Shown here: positions 23,840 to 32,785 of the stretch, piece after piece
Layout: every line of letters starts with the position of its first letter
How positions within the stretch are numbered: the first letter of the stretch is position 1
Assembly (NCBI GenBank): GCA_002495885.1
Contig: DAHG01000031.1
Span: 1 to 41,528, forward strand
Reading direction: 5' to 3'
Origin: Methanocellaceae archaeon UBA148
GTDB taxonomy: Archaea; Halobacteriota; UBA148
Length of the DNA stretch: 41,528 bases
Notes under the pieces: generated by a model
Told to the model about the DNA's origin: nothing
Databases searched by the model: none
What the model saw: only the letters and a program-made list of their open reading frames with translations
Program-made: the position numbers and the translations under genes

Positions 23840-24504
23840 CTCTTGACCTCCTTAGCAGATTTTATGAAGGATTTTACCTTGGACTGGTCTTTCTTTCCCG
23901 GGCAGAATTCAACCCCACTTGCAACGTCGACAGCATAGGGCTTTACAACGTTGACCGCCCGTGATACGTTCTCGGGTGTAAGTCCTCCCGCGAGTATGAT
24001 CGGCAATCCTATTTTATCTTTTATCCTCCTGCTGATCGTCCAATCGTGCGTCATACCGGTCCCACCCTCCCTGAAAGTGACAGTATCCAGCAGCACGAAG
24101 TCGGCGATTTTTTCCAAATCCTCTAAATAGCCAGATATATCCTCCGGGCATTTCACATCGCCCCCCAGATTTATGTGAACTGTCTTGATGATTTTCGTTT
24201 CCTTAGGGATAGAGGACTTTACTTCACGAACAAAACCGTTCGGCTCATATCCATGAAGTTGAACCGCATAGGGTTTGAGTTCTCTTACAACCCTAAGGAC
24301 TTCGCCAGCAGACCTCGGCATGAGGACCGCAACCACGCTTCCTATATCTTTCGATATCTCGATTGCCTTTTCCAATGAGACCTTTCTCTGAGTATCGACG
24401 GGAACGTCTATGATAAAGCCTACCATGTCAGCCCCGCTTTCAACCGCCAAGATGGCGTCCTCGGCGCTCGTGATCCCGCATATCTTCACTTTCACCATAT
24501 TCAT
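23830..24504 (-). CDS. trpF: Phosphoribosylanthranilate isomerase
   Basis: Converts phosphoribosylanthranilate to the carboxyphenylamino-deoxyribulose phosphate that TrpC uses. The 224-residue barrel has the catalytic cysteine in VKICGITS, a GADMVGFII strand, QLHGYEP, and LAGGLTPENV with AVDVASGVE for phosphate binding. The start ATG 24504 directly follows the trpC stop; ATG 24498 is also possible. Confidence 0.95.
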   Translation of the reverse strand: MNMVKVKICGITSAEDAILAVESGADMVGFIIDVPVDTQRKVSLEKAIEISKDIGSVVAVLMPRSAGEVLRVVRELKPYAVQLHGYEPNGFVREVKSSIPKETKIIKTVHINLGGDVKCPEDISGYLEDLEKIADFVLLDTVTFREGGTGMTHDWTISRRIKDKIGLPIILAGGLTPENVSRAVNVVKPYAVDVASGVEFCPGKKDQSKVKSFIKSAKEVKSCT

Positions 24505-25266
24505 TCATGCCTGCACGAATTTTTGAAGCGTCTCTCTTGGTCCCTTGGAACGCATCAGGACTGTACCAATGAGAACCGCATTTGCGCCAGCCTCCATCAA
24601 AAATCTTATGTCTTCTGCGGTCTTTATGCCAGATTCGCTTATCAAAATCGTATCGCTTGGCACATATCCCGCCAACTGCTTCGTGACGCCAAGATCAACT
24701 CTTAGCGTGTGAAGATCTCGATTGTTGACTCCGATAATCTTTGCCCCTGCATCGACCGCGAGCTTGACATCTTGAGCATTGCGACACTCAACGATCGCCT
24801 CCAAGCTAAGGTCCTTGGCTAGGGCTAAGAAATCCGATAGTTTATTGCCGGCGCAGGAGGTGATCAGGAGTATGGAATCCGCACCATATGCAGCACTCTC
24901 ATGGATTTGATACTCATCGACGATGAAATCCTTTCTGAGAACTGGTAGGTCGACCTCTGATTTCACTTCAACCAAGCTATCAAGATTTCCACCAAAATAT
25001 TTCGGCTCCGTCAGAACTGATATTGCAACAGCTCCGCCAGCCTCATACTCTTTAGCCAGTGCTGTCACATCAAGATGCCGTCTCAGAATGCCCTCCGATG
25101 GAGACCTGGGCTTTATTTCTGCTATGACCGGAACGAATTTGGAATTGAGGATTGCTTCAGAAAGACTGCGCATCCTGTCCATCCTATCAGGTAAATCATT
25201 CACTGGAACTTCCCGTTTTCTAATCTCAACCTCCTTTCTAACGTCAGATATTATCTCGTCGATCAA
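24505..25266 (-). CDS. trpC: Indole-3-glycerol phosphate synthase
   Basis: Ring-closing and decarboxylating enzyme that gives indole-3-glycerol phosphate. The 253-residue barrel has the catalytic lysine in IAEIKPRSPSEG, a second in LRKDFIVDEYQI, VNNRDLHT and the phosphate-binding SESGIKTAEDI with IGTVLM. It is a stand-alone TrpC, not fused to TrpF as in some bacteria. It overlaps trpD by four bases. Confidence 0.96.
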   Translation of the reverse strand: MIDEIISDVRKEVEIRKREVPVNDLPDRMDRMRSLSEAILNSKFVPVIAEIKPRSPSEGILRRHLDVTALAKEYEAGGAVAISVLTEPKYFGGNLDSLVEVKSEVDLPVLRKDFIVDEYQIHESAAYGADSILLITSCAGNKLSDFLALAKDLSLEAIVECRNAQDVKLAVDAGAKIIGVNNRDLHTLRVDLGVTKQLAGYVPSDTILISESGIKTAEDIRFLMEAGANAVLIGTVLMRSKGPRETLQKFVQA

Positions 25267-26318
25267 ATTTTCGCCTCCAGACCTTCAAGCTTGGATGGAT
25301 CGCCTTCAGTAGCCCTGACCAATTTCCTGAGGACGTCGTAGGCTCTCCCGCTGTCCATAGCCCCCCTCGCAATCTCAACACCCTCTTCAAGATTCTCAGC
25401 TTTGCCTCCGACCGTGATCGCAGCGGCAGCGTTCATCAAGACAATGTCCCTCCTTAGACTGTTTTCCCCATTGAGCAACTTGATCATCAATAATACATTA
25501 TCCTCTATGCCATGCCCCATGATGTCCCCATACTCAGCACGCTCGAATCCGATATCCTCAGGCTTCAGGATATACGTGTTTACAGTGCCATCGCACAACT
25601 CGGAAATCCTCGTCTCGCCCACATTGGAAATCTCATCCAGTCCATCGAGACCGTGAACGACCATTGCATGCTTCGTGCCCAGCCCTTTCAAGACGTTGGC
25701 GAGGAGTTCCGTCATTGAAGGGTCATAGACTCCCAGGACTTGTGCTCTCGCCCCGGCAGGATTAGTTAGCGGACCGAGTATGTTGAAGACCGTTCTGATT
25801 CCAATCTCTTTTCGCACAGGGGTTGCATATTTCATTGCGCCATGAAACATCGGGGCAAACATGAAACCAAACCCCATGCGCTCAATGCATTTCTCAACAT
25901 TTTTAGGCTCCAGCCCTATGTTTACGCCACACATTTCCAACACGTCAGCACTTCCGCACTTGCTGGTCACAGACCTGTTGCCATGTTTTGCTATGGGTAT
26001 TCCTGCTCCAGCAGCCACCAAAGCTGAAGCGGTGCTTATGTTGAAAGTCTTCAGTCTGTCCCCGCCCGTTCCGCATGTATCCACGAGAATTCCCTTGACT
26101 TGGGGCTCTATCCTCGAGCAAAATTCTCTCATGACTCGCGCAAAAGCCGCTATCTCTTCAACTCTTTCTCCTTTTAGCCTTAGACCTGTCAAAAAAGCCG
26201 CTATCTGAGCATTGGTAGCCCCGCCAGACATTATCTCTTCCATGGTCTTTCTGGCTTCTTCTTCGCTAAGGTCCTCACGTCCAATAACCTTTGAAATAGC
26301 CCTTTCAATCACGTTCAC
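25263..26318 (-). CDS. trpD: Anthranilate phosphoribosyltransferase
   Basis: Transfers phosphoribose from PRPP to anthranilate. The 351-residue protein has the family motifs DTCGTGGD, NISTASALVAAGAG, KHGNRSVTSKCGSADVLE and the later VHGLDGLDE. The N-terminal helical domain begins with GREDLSEEEA. It is separate from trpG, and both its ends overlap the neighbours by four bases. Confidence 0.96.
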   Translation of the reverse strand: MNVIERAISKVIGREDLSEEEARKTMEEIMSGGATNAQIAAFLTGLRLKGERVEEIAAFARVMREFCSRIEPQVKGILVDTCGTGGDRLKTFNISTASALVAAGAGIPIAKHGNRSVTSKCGSADVLEMCGVNIGLEPKNVEKCIERMGFGFMFAPMFHGAMKYATPVRKEIGIRTVFNILGPLTNPAGARAQVLGVYDPSMTELLANVLKGLGTKHAMVVHGLDGLDEISNVGETRISELCDGTVNTYILKPEDIGFERAEYGDIMGHGIEDNVLLMIKLLNGENSLRRDIVLMNAAAAITVGGKAENLEEGVEIARGAMDSGRAYDVLRKLVRATEGDPSKLEGLEAKI

Positions 26319-26893
26319 ATCTCCAAGAAGTTTCTGATGATTTTCTTGCCGTCATCGGTTAAAATCGACTCTGGATGGAATTGAACGCCTTCTATTGGAT
26401 AATCTTGATGGCGAATGCCCATGATCTCATCTTGATTCGTCTTGGCTGAAATTTTTAGGCAATTGGGAAAGTTTTCATGTGAGACTATCAAGGAATGGTA
26501 TCTCGTAGCACAGATAGGATTTTTGATATTTTGAAAAACCCCTTCACCATCGTGATAGACCTCGGATGTTTTTCCATGCATTATTCTCTTAGCATGCACC
26601 ACCTTCGCCCCAAAAACGTACCCGATGGCTTGATGTCCAAGACAGACACCCAAAGTGGGAGTGCTGACTCCAAGTTTTTTGATGATTTGCAGAGAAACAC
26701 CTGAATTTTCTGGCCTTCCGGGACCGGGAGAGATCACTACCTTATCTGGGTTTATTTTTTCTACTTCTTTAACATCAACATCGTTCCTCAGGACGAAAAT
26801 GCTCGCTCCAAGTTCTCCAACATATTGCACTAAATTATAGACGAAGGAGTCATAGTTGTCAATAACAAGGACTTTCGGTTTGTCGATGGTCAT
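26315..26893 (-). CDS. trpG: Anthranilate synthase component II (glutamine amidotransferase)
   Basis: Supplies ammonia from glutamine to TrpE. The 192-residue class I amidotransferase has the triad cysteine in LGVCLGHQ and the His-Glu pair in VQFHPES, with DNYDSFVYNL and ISPGPGRPE in the N-terminal half. Position immediately after trpE with a four-base overlap supports TrpG rather than PabA, although archaeal TrpG may serve both pathways. Confidence 0.95.
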   Translation of the reverse strand: MTIDKPKVLVIDNYDSFVYNLVQYVGELGASIFVLRNDVDVKEVEKINPDKVVISPGPGRPENSGVSLQIIKKLGVSTPTLGVCLGHQAIGYVFGAKVVHAKRIMHGKTSEVYHDGEGVFQNIKNPICATRYHSLIVSHENFPNCLKISAKTNQDEIMGIRHQDYPIEGVQFHPESILTDDGKKIIRNFLEM

Positions 26894-28269
26894 TGGTTCT
26901 CCTCCACCGATTTAACCAAGGATCCCAACTTATGCTTCGTCTCGTAAAACTCCCTCTCCGGATCTGATTCTGCAACGATGCCTGCACCAGCCTGAAAGTG
27001 GGCTTTCTTTCCAAGCGCAAACATGGTTCTGATCGTTATTGCAAAATCCATATTCCCTGAGAAATCGAAATATCCCACCGCGCCCGCATATGGGCCCCTC
27101 TTGGTATTCTCCAATTCTTCGATTATCTCCATGGCCCTGATCTTCGGCGCACCAGAGACAGTTCCCGCCGGGAATGTGGCACGAAGAGCATCAAAAGCAC
27201 TCTTGTCTTTTTTTAGCCTAGCAGTGATGTTTGAAACTATGTGTTGGACATGCGAGTATTTTTCCACGCTACAGAGATCATTGACCTTAACACTTCCGTA
27301 CTCAGCAACTCTCCCGAGATCGTTTCTTCCCAAGTCGACCAGCATTATGTGTTCTGCTCTTTCTTTGGCATCCAGCAACATGTTCAATTTCAATTTTTCA
27401 TCTTCCTCCACGTCCACGCCCCTCGGGCGCGTTCCAGCTAACGGCCTGAGCATTAGTTCTTCATCTCTAAGTCTGACCAACATCTCTGGCGAGGACCCAG
27501 CAACTTTAGCATCACCAAAATCCAGATAGAACATGTACGGAGACGGATTAATCTCACGCAGAATCTTGTAGGAATGCAGGAGATCACCATCATACGTTCC
27601 TGTCAATCTTCTTGAAAGGACGACCTGAAATATTTCTCCGTCCCCAATGTACTCCTTCGCCTTTACCACATTATTTTCAAACTCATCTCTAGTCATATTG
27701 CTTTTAGTAGAAGACAAGGAAAATTCCCCTATGTCTGCCCCCTTTTTAACAATTTGTTCGATCTTTTCTGCCTCACTAGCATAGGAAATGAGGTAAGCAT
27801 CCCTTTTGATGTGATCAAAACACAAAATATGAGCGGGGATGATAAAATGGGCGTCCGGGTAATTCAGGTCATCTCCAAGCAAATCAGGAATTTTCTCAAA
27901 AAACCTCACAATGTCATATGAGAAGAAGCCGACCATGCCACCAGAGAATGGCAATATATCTATTCTTCCGCACCTAAAGCGCTTGAAAATCCTCTCTAGT
28001 TCCCTATAAGGGTTCTCCACTTTGAAGTCCTCGCCGTTTACCTCTACTGTTTTACCCTTGGATCTAAACTCAAAGAGGGGATCGAATCCAATGAAAGAGT
28101 ACCTTGCAGTCCTCGCCCCCCCTTCAACTGACTCTAAAAGGAAGTTCTTACCGCCAGAGAACTCCCTTATCGCGGAGTAAACTTTTAAGGGATCGAAATG
28201 GACGTCTATGCGCCTGACACTATTTGTCAGTACCTTTTCTTCAAAGTCCATGTAATCCACCATAGCCAT
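26890..28269 (-). CDS. trpE: Anthranilate synthase component I
   Basis: Makes anthranilate from chorismate, the first committed step to tryptophan. The protein has about 459 residues. The N-terminal LLESVEGGARTARYSF contains the LLES region linked to tryptophan feedback in this family. The chorismate-binding core has LAGTRPRG, HIMLVDLGRNDLGRV, FPAGTVSGAPK and GAVGYFDFSG. The frame is open from a TTG at 28275; I chose ATG 28269 because a TATA box 17-26 bases upstream suggests a leaderless message, and ATG 28263 is about equally likely. First gene of trpEGDCFBA. Confidence 0.95.
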   Translation of the reverse strand: MAMVDYMDFEEKVLTNSVRRIDVHFDPLKVYSAIREFSGGKNFLLESVEGGARTARYSFIGFDPLFEFRSKGKTVEVNGEDFKVENPYRELERIFKRFRCGRIDILPFSGGMVGFFSYDIVRFFEKIPDLLGDDLNYPDAHFIIPAHILCFDHIKRDAYLISYASEAEKIEQIVKKGADIGEFSLSSTKSNMTRDEFENNVVKAKEYIGDGEIFQVVLSRRLTGTYDGDLLHSYKILREINPSPYMFYLDFGDAKVAGSSPEMLVRLRDEELMLRPLAGTRPRGVDVEEDEKLKLNMLLDAKERAEHIMLVDLGRNDLGRVAEYGSVKVNDLCSVEKYSHVQHIVSNITARLKKDKSAFDALRATFPAGTVSGAPKIRAMEIIEELENTKRGPYAGAVGYFDFSGNMDFAITIRTMFALGKKAHFQAGAGIVAESDPEREFYETKHKLGSLVKSVEENQ

Positions 28270-28381
28270 AAACAATCTTTAAAGTACTATATAATACTTT
28301 TGTGTATAGATACGTACATTAATAACTTTCAGATAGGGTATTGTATTTATTTATGTAAATTTTCATATCATAAAAACAATC
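28270..28381. promoter_or_regulatory. Divergent promoter region of trpE and pheA
   Basis: All signals for both aromatic units lie in 112 bases. Leftward: a TATA box (minus strand ATTATATAGT, 28286-28295) close to the trpE start. Rightward: TATTTATTTA (28344-28353), 28 bases before the pheA ATG. Both would give nearly leaderless transcripts. Between them the sequence TGTACG...TATACA (minus strand, 28301-28318) is a loose inverted repeat that could hold a regulator; this is weak. The operator palindrome at 18865 is not found here. Confidence 0.5.
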
Positions 28382-29188
28382 ATGATCCTTGGACTGTTAG
28401 GACCTGAGGGAACATTTTCAGAAAAAGCTGCAAACAAGTGGGACCTTACAGCAGAGCTACGATACTTTGAGAGTGTTTCCGATGTTGTAAAGGCCGTAGT
28501 CGATGAAGATGTGGACTACGGAGTGGTTCCCATAGAAAATTCTCTCGAAGGGTCGATTGGTATGAACCTCGATGCATTAATCGAGTATGATGTTAAGATT
28601 GCCGGCGAAGTGGTTGTTCCAATTCGACATTGTCTGTTGGCAAAGGGAGAAATCTCAGAGATCAAAGCCATTCTTTCACATCCCCAAGCATTGGCGCAGT
28701 GCAGGCATTCCATCAAGAATCGCTTTGGAGATATTGAAATGATAGAGATGACTAGCACCGCACTTGCCGCCAAACGGGCGTCTGAGTCCAAAGAAATGGC
28801 AGCCATCGCCTCGGAGAAATCTGCGGCCAAGTATGGTCTGAATATACTCTTGCGAGATTTACAAAACCAAAAGGAGAATTACACGCGATTCGTCGTAATC
28901 GGAAAGATAATTCCAGAGCCAACCTCCAAGGACAAAACTTCCATAGTCGTTTATCTGCAAAAAGACAGACCTGGAGCATTATATGGAATTTTAGGCGAGT
29001 TTGCCTCCAGGAACATCAACCTGACAAAGATCGAGTCCAGGCCAACGAAGAAAGCACTGGGCGATTATTTATTCTATATTGACCTAGAGGGGCATGTCAT
29101 GGATGAAAAAGTCCAAGGGGCTTTGAAAGCTATTGAGAGAGAAGCAGGTATGCTCAGAGTGTTGGGGTCATATCCAAAAGCTGAATAA
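28382..29188 (+). CDS. pheA: Prephenate dehydratase with ACT domain
   Basis: Converts prephenate to phenylpyruvate for phenylalanine synthesis. The 268-residue protein starts with the classic LGLLGPEGTFSEKAA, continues with VPIENSLEGSIGMNLD and has the catalytic TRF motif in NYTRFVVIG. Residues about 185-268 form a C-terminal ACT domain (DRPGALYGILGEFASRNINLTKIESRPTK) for feedback by phenylalanine. No chorismate mutase part is attached. It is divergent from trpE. Confidence 0.96.
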   Translation: MILGLLGPEGTFSEKAANKWDLTAELRYFESVSDVVKAVVDEDVDYGVVPIENSLEGSIGMNLDALIEYDVKIAGEVVVPIRHCLLAKGEISEIKAILSHPQALAQCRHSIKNRFGDIEMIEMTSTALAAKRASESKEMAAIASEKSAAKYGLNILLRDLQNQKENYTRFVVIGKIIPEPTSKDKTSIVVYLQKDRPGALYGILGEFASRNINLTKIESRPTKKALGDYLFYIDLEGHVMDEKVQGALKAIEREAGMLRVLGSYPKAE

Positions 29189-29525
29189 AAACGAAGAAAG
29201 AGCCCTTGGTGGCAATGATAAGGGGGTGCTTACCAATTAACATTATATTCTATTCTCTACAGCACCCAAGGAAGATTAGGACAAACTCAACGCCATATAG
29301 TATGGGTGATGCACTGAACATTTGAGGATTGTGAACCTGAGCATATTCATCAAAATACAACACGTTTTAGCTATGTTACCATTATTTTAACCAAAGTTAG
29401 GATAGACCGGTAAAAGAGTGATTTGAGTAACAATAGAATATAAGTAACGTAAGACCAGACAAAGTGTACTGACCATTACAGCAATTTGAGATTTTAAAAG
29501 GGCAATAGCAGAACTGTTCTGATTA
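29189..29525. other. Intergenic region after pheA
   Basis: No gene is seen. It contains an inverted repeat, GGGTGCT (29224-29230) and AGCACCC (29261-29267), with a 30-base AT-rich loop. This could be the end of the pheA transcript or part of a small RNA. The rest is AT-rich and without recognisable signals. Confidence 0.4.
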
Positions 29526-29831
29526 TCACCGTATCTGTTCGTCGGTGAAACCTCGTTCTATAAGTATATTTCTTACCCTATTTTTGTGATTTCCCTGAAG
29601 CTCTATTCGCCCTTGTTTGGTCGTTCCACCGCATGCAAGCTTCGACTTTAAATGACTAGAAAGTTCATCAATGTCAATATCATGAGGGTCTAGACCCTCG
29701 ACGATTGTGACTTCCTTCCCATACCTTCGCTTATTCACCTTTATCGCTATTCTCTGTTGCTCTTTTGCCACTTCCTCGCAGATACAAAGCTCGCTTGGTA
29801 AGCCGCAAACAGCACACATTTCTGAACTCAT
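29526..29831 (-). CDS. Translation initiation factor aIF1 (SUI1 family)
   Basis: Archaeal homologue of eIF1, which monitors start-codon choice on the small ribosomal subunit. The 101-residue protein has an N-terminal metal-binding knuckle (CAVCG and CICEE), then the SUI1 fold with RRYGKEVTIVEGL, LACGGTTKQGRIELQGNH and the C-terminal ERGFTDEQI. Length fits archaeal aIF1. There is no clear ribosome binding site; an AATAAATAA box about 30 bases upstream suggests a leaderless message. Confidence 0.94.
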   Translation of the reverse strand: MSSEMCAVCGLPSELCICEEVAKEQQRIAIKVNKRRYGKEVTIVEGLDPHDIDIDELSSHLKSKLACGGTTKQGRIELQGNHKNRVRNILIERGFTDEQIR

Positions 29832-30014
29832 TTTTTGGTGAAAACCCCCAGAGTGATTATATTATTTATTAACATATAGGAAGAACAGTTAGTTAAGCCT
29901 TACGATAGACTAATATGTTACTAAAGATAGGATAATATGAAAAAAAGGAAATATCGAGGAAAAACACAGTTTTTTCTTAGAAAGAAATTCTAAGGATAAA
30001 TAAAGTCCCCCTTT

Positions 30015-30088
30015 GGGCCCGTGGTCTAGTTGGTTATGACGTCGCCTTTACACGGCGAAGATCATGCGTTCGAATCGCATCGGGCCCA
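30015..30088 (+). tRNA. tRNA-Val (TAC)
   Basis: Complete cloverleaf without an intron. The acceptor arms GGGCCCG and CGGGCCC pair, followed by discriminator A. The anticodon stem TCGCC/GGCGA encloses the loop TTTACAC with anticodon TAC at 30049-30051. The T loop is TTCGAAT. CCA is not encoded. Confidence 0.96.
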
Positions 30089-30089
30089 T

Positions 30090-30110
30090 GCAAACTTTTT
30101 TAAAGTTTGC
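30090..30110. other. Perfect hairpin between tRNA-Val and tRNA-Gln
   Basis: GCAAACTTT and AAAGTTTGC form nine base pairs with a three-base T loop. It starts two bases after tRNA-Val and ends five bases before tRNA-Gln. It may aid end processing, or terminate transcription at the T run. Confidence 0.6.
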
Positions 30111-30114
30111 TGAC

Positions 30115-30216
30115 AGTCCCGTAGGGTAGTGGTCAATCCTGTAGGCCTTTGGAGCCATTCGCAATAAAAAAAGTTGAAGAAAGCCTGCGACGACGGTTCG
30201 AATCCGTCCGGGACTA
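30115..30216 (+). tRNA. tRNA-Gln (TTG) with a 29-base intron
   Basis: The acceptor arms AGTCCCG and CGGGACT pair and are typical of archaeal tRNA-Gln. The loop CTTTGGA has anticodon TTG at 30149-30151. An intron of 29 bases (about 30153-30181) interrupts the canonical site after position 37; the exact cut is ambiguous by four bases because AGCC occurs at both ends. Splicing restores the stem GTAGGC/GCCTGC. Confidence 0.92.
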
Positions 30217-30286
30217 TCTGAAAGGGCTTTGCTCCTTTCGAAATTCCAAGAAAGATGATAAGGAGAGACGTGCGTCACTCCCTGGT

Positions 30287-30399
30287 GGGGCTGTGGCTTA
30301 GTCTGGTAGAGCAGCGGGCTCCAGATCAACCCTTACTAAAAAAGGTTGATAAAAAAGGGGGATACCCGCCGATCGTGGGTTCAAATCCTACCGGCCCCA
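30287..30399 (+). tRNA. tRNA-Trp (CCA) with a 39-base intron
   Basis: The acceptor arms GGGGCTG and CGGCCCC pair (one G-T). The anticodon stem GCGGG/CCCGC is restored when 30325-30363 is removed, giving the loop CTCCAGA with anticodon CCA at 30321-30323. The intron is at the canonical position after base 37 and contains its own seven-pair stem (ATCAACC/GGTTGAT). It is much shorter than the box C/D introns known in some archaeal tRNA-Trp genes. Confidence 0.93.
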
Positions 30400-30934
30400 T
30401 CTATAAAGAATAGAAAGCACTTTCACAATCAATATCTTTTTTCCATAACTGTATCTTTTTTCCATAACTGTATTGTATCTTTCCATTTGCCCTATTCACA
30501 TCTCCTCTTGACAGGAGCCATTAATTTTATGTTTGTGAAAGTACAGATTAAAAACAGCCAGAGAGAACGATATTTTAAAATTTGGTGGCGAGGACCTAAT
30601 TCGCCCAGAAGTCCGCTGGATCTGTCGTGAGCAATTCTAAATATGCCCTTTTGAACGACGACCATATACGATCAGTGAAATGTGTAGATGAAAGAAAAGG
30701 CAGGGGAACCAAACTAGTTTACTTTGAGTTGAGATAAGTACTGACCATAGGAAAGGTATTCCAGTTGTGCAGATTTATTTTTGATGGAGGCGCACGGGTC
30801 ATTACTACAAACATTATGCTTGATAGAAGACGTTCATGTAATTTGCCATAAGAGTGTCGGGTGACGTTTCATAGCCTTAAAAACCAATTGCTTAGCCTTG
30901 CCTTTATCAATATATTATTTAAAATTTAAATAAA
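30400..30934. other. Intergenic region between tRNA-Trp and thrS
   Basis: No supported gene. It holds a perfect 19-bp tandem duplication (30433-30451 and 30452-30470; unit TATCTTTTTTCCATAACTG), followed by a partial third unit. Its T-rich units just after tRNA-Trp could end that transcript. Nothing else is recognised. Confidence 0.5.
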
Positions 30935-32785
30935 CTAGACAAACCTCGGTCTAGCAGACAATCTCATTGGCAATGGAAGTGGCCCTTTAGATAGCCCGCC
31001 AAGCTGTTCTTCTATCAATGCAATCAGCTCAGATGGGCTTAGTTCTTTTTTAAAGTCCGCCCTGGCAGTCACGCTCAATGTTCCCTTTGCAACCTCCTCA
31101 TCGCCTATGACTACGACATAGGGGATCCACTCTTTTCCAGCATCACGGATCTTCTTTCCCAATGTTTCATCTCGATCGTCCAAATCAACACGGATATTTT
31201 CTTTCTCTATGAGTTTCGCAACGTCTTCTGCCCTTGCCATATGTCTGTCAGCTATGGGGACTACTCTGACCTGTGTCGGCGATAGCCAGATGGGCAACAT
31301 CGGCAATTTCCCAGACTGGGCATCCATGTGTGCCTTCTCCAATAATGCATAAATGCATCTCTCTATGGCTCCGCTTGGAGAGCAATGAAGTATAACTGGC
31401 CTGCTCTCCAAATTGTCTGGGCTGGTATAGGAAATATTATAGCGCTCTGCATTCTCCACATCTATTTGCACCGTGGATAACGCGCCTGCCTTATCTAACG
31501 CATCTACGAAGTTGAACTCAAACTTGAGCACAAAATAGAAGAAACGCTGATCCCACATCTCGATCAATACAGGCTTATTTATGATCCTGACCAAACTGAG
31601 GATAAACTCCTTGTTGTCATCATAGAATGCCTTTGTGAACCTAATGCCGACCTCATAATCGCTGGTACTTAGCCCTATGTCCCCCAATACGTCCATGCTC
31701 ATTCGATACTGTTTTTTAAACTCATCCATGGCCTGGTCCATGTTCATGCATATGGTGTGTAGGTCTGGCATGGTGAAGGCACGAAGGCGACGCAGACCAA
31801 CCAATTCGCCCCTTTGTTCTTTCCTGAAACTATATTTGGTCAGCTCAAACATCTTCAGTGGCAAATTTTTATATGAAATCGTCATATCGCTACTCATCAA
31901 AAACTGACCGAAGCAAGCTGCAAACCTTAAGAACAATTGCCTTTTATCAGAGTCCAACGAATATTGGCGCGCTGGGAACCGCTCCAAATAATTTTTCAGG
32001 GTAGGATGCTCCACGTCATACATGATCGGAGTCTCTACCTCCATGGCGCCATAGTCCAGCACTTTTGTGGTTACGTAAGCTTCTAATAATTTTTTCATAA
32101 GACGCCCTTTTGGATAAAAACGCATGTTGCCCGGATCAGAAGCGGGTTCATAGTCTGCCAACTCAAAACGGCGCATCAATTCTACATGAGGAGGGATTTT
32201 GTCCACGGCTCTGACTTTCGAGATCTCGTAATTTACAAACTTTTCCAACTTTTTATGTTTGGAGAAATCAAATTTATCTGGAGTGATGAGTTCGCCATCA
32301 GGTGTTAGGACGTACCAATAGGATTTCGCTTTCTCGGCCTTCAACGCCTTTGTTTCCTTCTCAGTGGCAGGTCGGATGGTTCTGGAAAGCTCAGAAAGAG
32401 GATGTCCTTTGCAACTGATTTTAAATGATTTGTACCAACCAAACGGAGCGCGCGCGACCTCTAAGTCAGATTTTAATTTCTCCTCTATTTTCTGAAGAAC
32501 CTCAACTGCAACTTTTGGTGATGATAGGTCAGAACTCAGATGTGCGTAGGGGTACACCAGAACACGCTCGGCTTTTACCTGATTGGCAACTTTCTTGATT
32601 TCCTCTGCAGCCTGGTTTGCCACATCTGTTGGGTCGGTCTCATCCACACTTTCTACAGCGATGAATGCTACCAGAACCTCTTCCATACGCCCTTTTCTAC
32701 GTTCATCCTCGATCTCCTCTGCCACAGGAGTGTCTTTCTGGACCCCATATTCGATGTAATCTGAATGGATAAGCAATAGTTGCAT
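30935..32785 (-). CDS. thrS: Threonyl-tRNA synthetase, archaeal type
   Basis: Charges tRNA-Thr. The 616-residue protein starts with the archaeal editing domain that resembles D-Tyr-tRNA deacylase (MQLLLIHSDYIEY, ARAPFGWYKSF), about residues 1-140, unlike the bacterial N2 editing domain. The class II core follows, with motif 2 around FRKEQRGELVGLRRLRAFTMPDLH and the zinc ligands Cys291, His343 and His467. The anticodon-binding domain begins near PIWLSPTQVRVVPI. GGTGA precedes ATG 32785, and a TATA-like ATATTTAAAG lies further upstream. Confidence 0.96.
   Translation of the reverse strand: MQLLLIHSDYIEYGVQKDTPVAEEIEDERRKGRMEEVLVAFIAVESVDETDPTDVANQAAEEIKKVANQVKAERVLVYPYAHLSSDLSSPKVAVEVLQKIEEKLKSDLEVARAPFGWYKSFKISCKGHPLSELSRTIRPATEKETKALKAEKAKSYWYVLTPDGELITPDKFDFSKHKKLEKFVNYEISKVRAVDKIPPHVELMRRFELADYEPASDPGNMRFYPKGRLMKKLLEAYVTTKVLDYGAMEVETPIMYDVEHPTLKNYLERFPARQYSLDSDKRQLFLRFAACFGQFLMSSDMTISYKNLPLKMFELTKYSFRKEQRGELVGLRRLRAFTMPDLHTICMNMDQAMDEFKKQYRMSMDVLGDIGLSTSDYEVGIRFTKAFYDDNKEFILSLVRIINKPVLIEMWDQRFFYFVLKFEFNFVDALDKAGALSTVQIDVENAERYNISYTSPDNLESRPVILHCSPSGAIERCIYALLEKAHMDAQSGKLPMLPIWLSPTQVRVVPIADRHMARAEDVAKLIEKENIRVDLDDRDETLGKKIRDAGKEWIPYVVVIGDEEVAKGTLSVTARADFKKELSPSELIALIEEQLGGLSKGPLPLPMRLSARPRFV

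Noticed and set aside
29224..29267. Small RNA after pheA
   Set aside because: There is only a seven-pair inverted repeat with a 30-base loop and no promoter or terminator. It is noted in the intergenic entry but not called as an RNA gene.
30048..30329. Open reading frame antisense to the three tRNA genes
   Set aside because: It is made entirely of tRNA antisense sequence and spacers; the cloverleaf structures explain the region.
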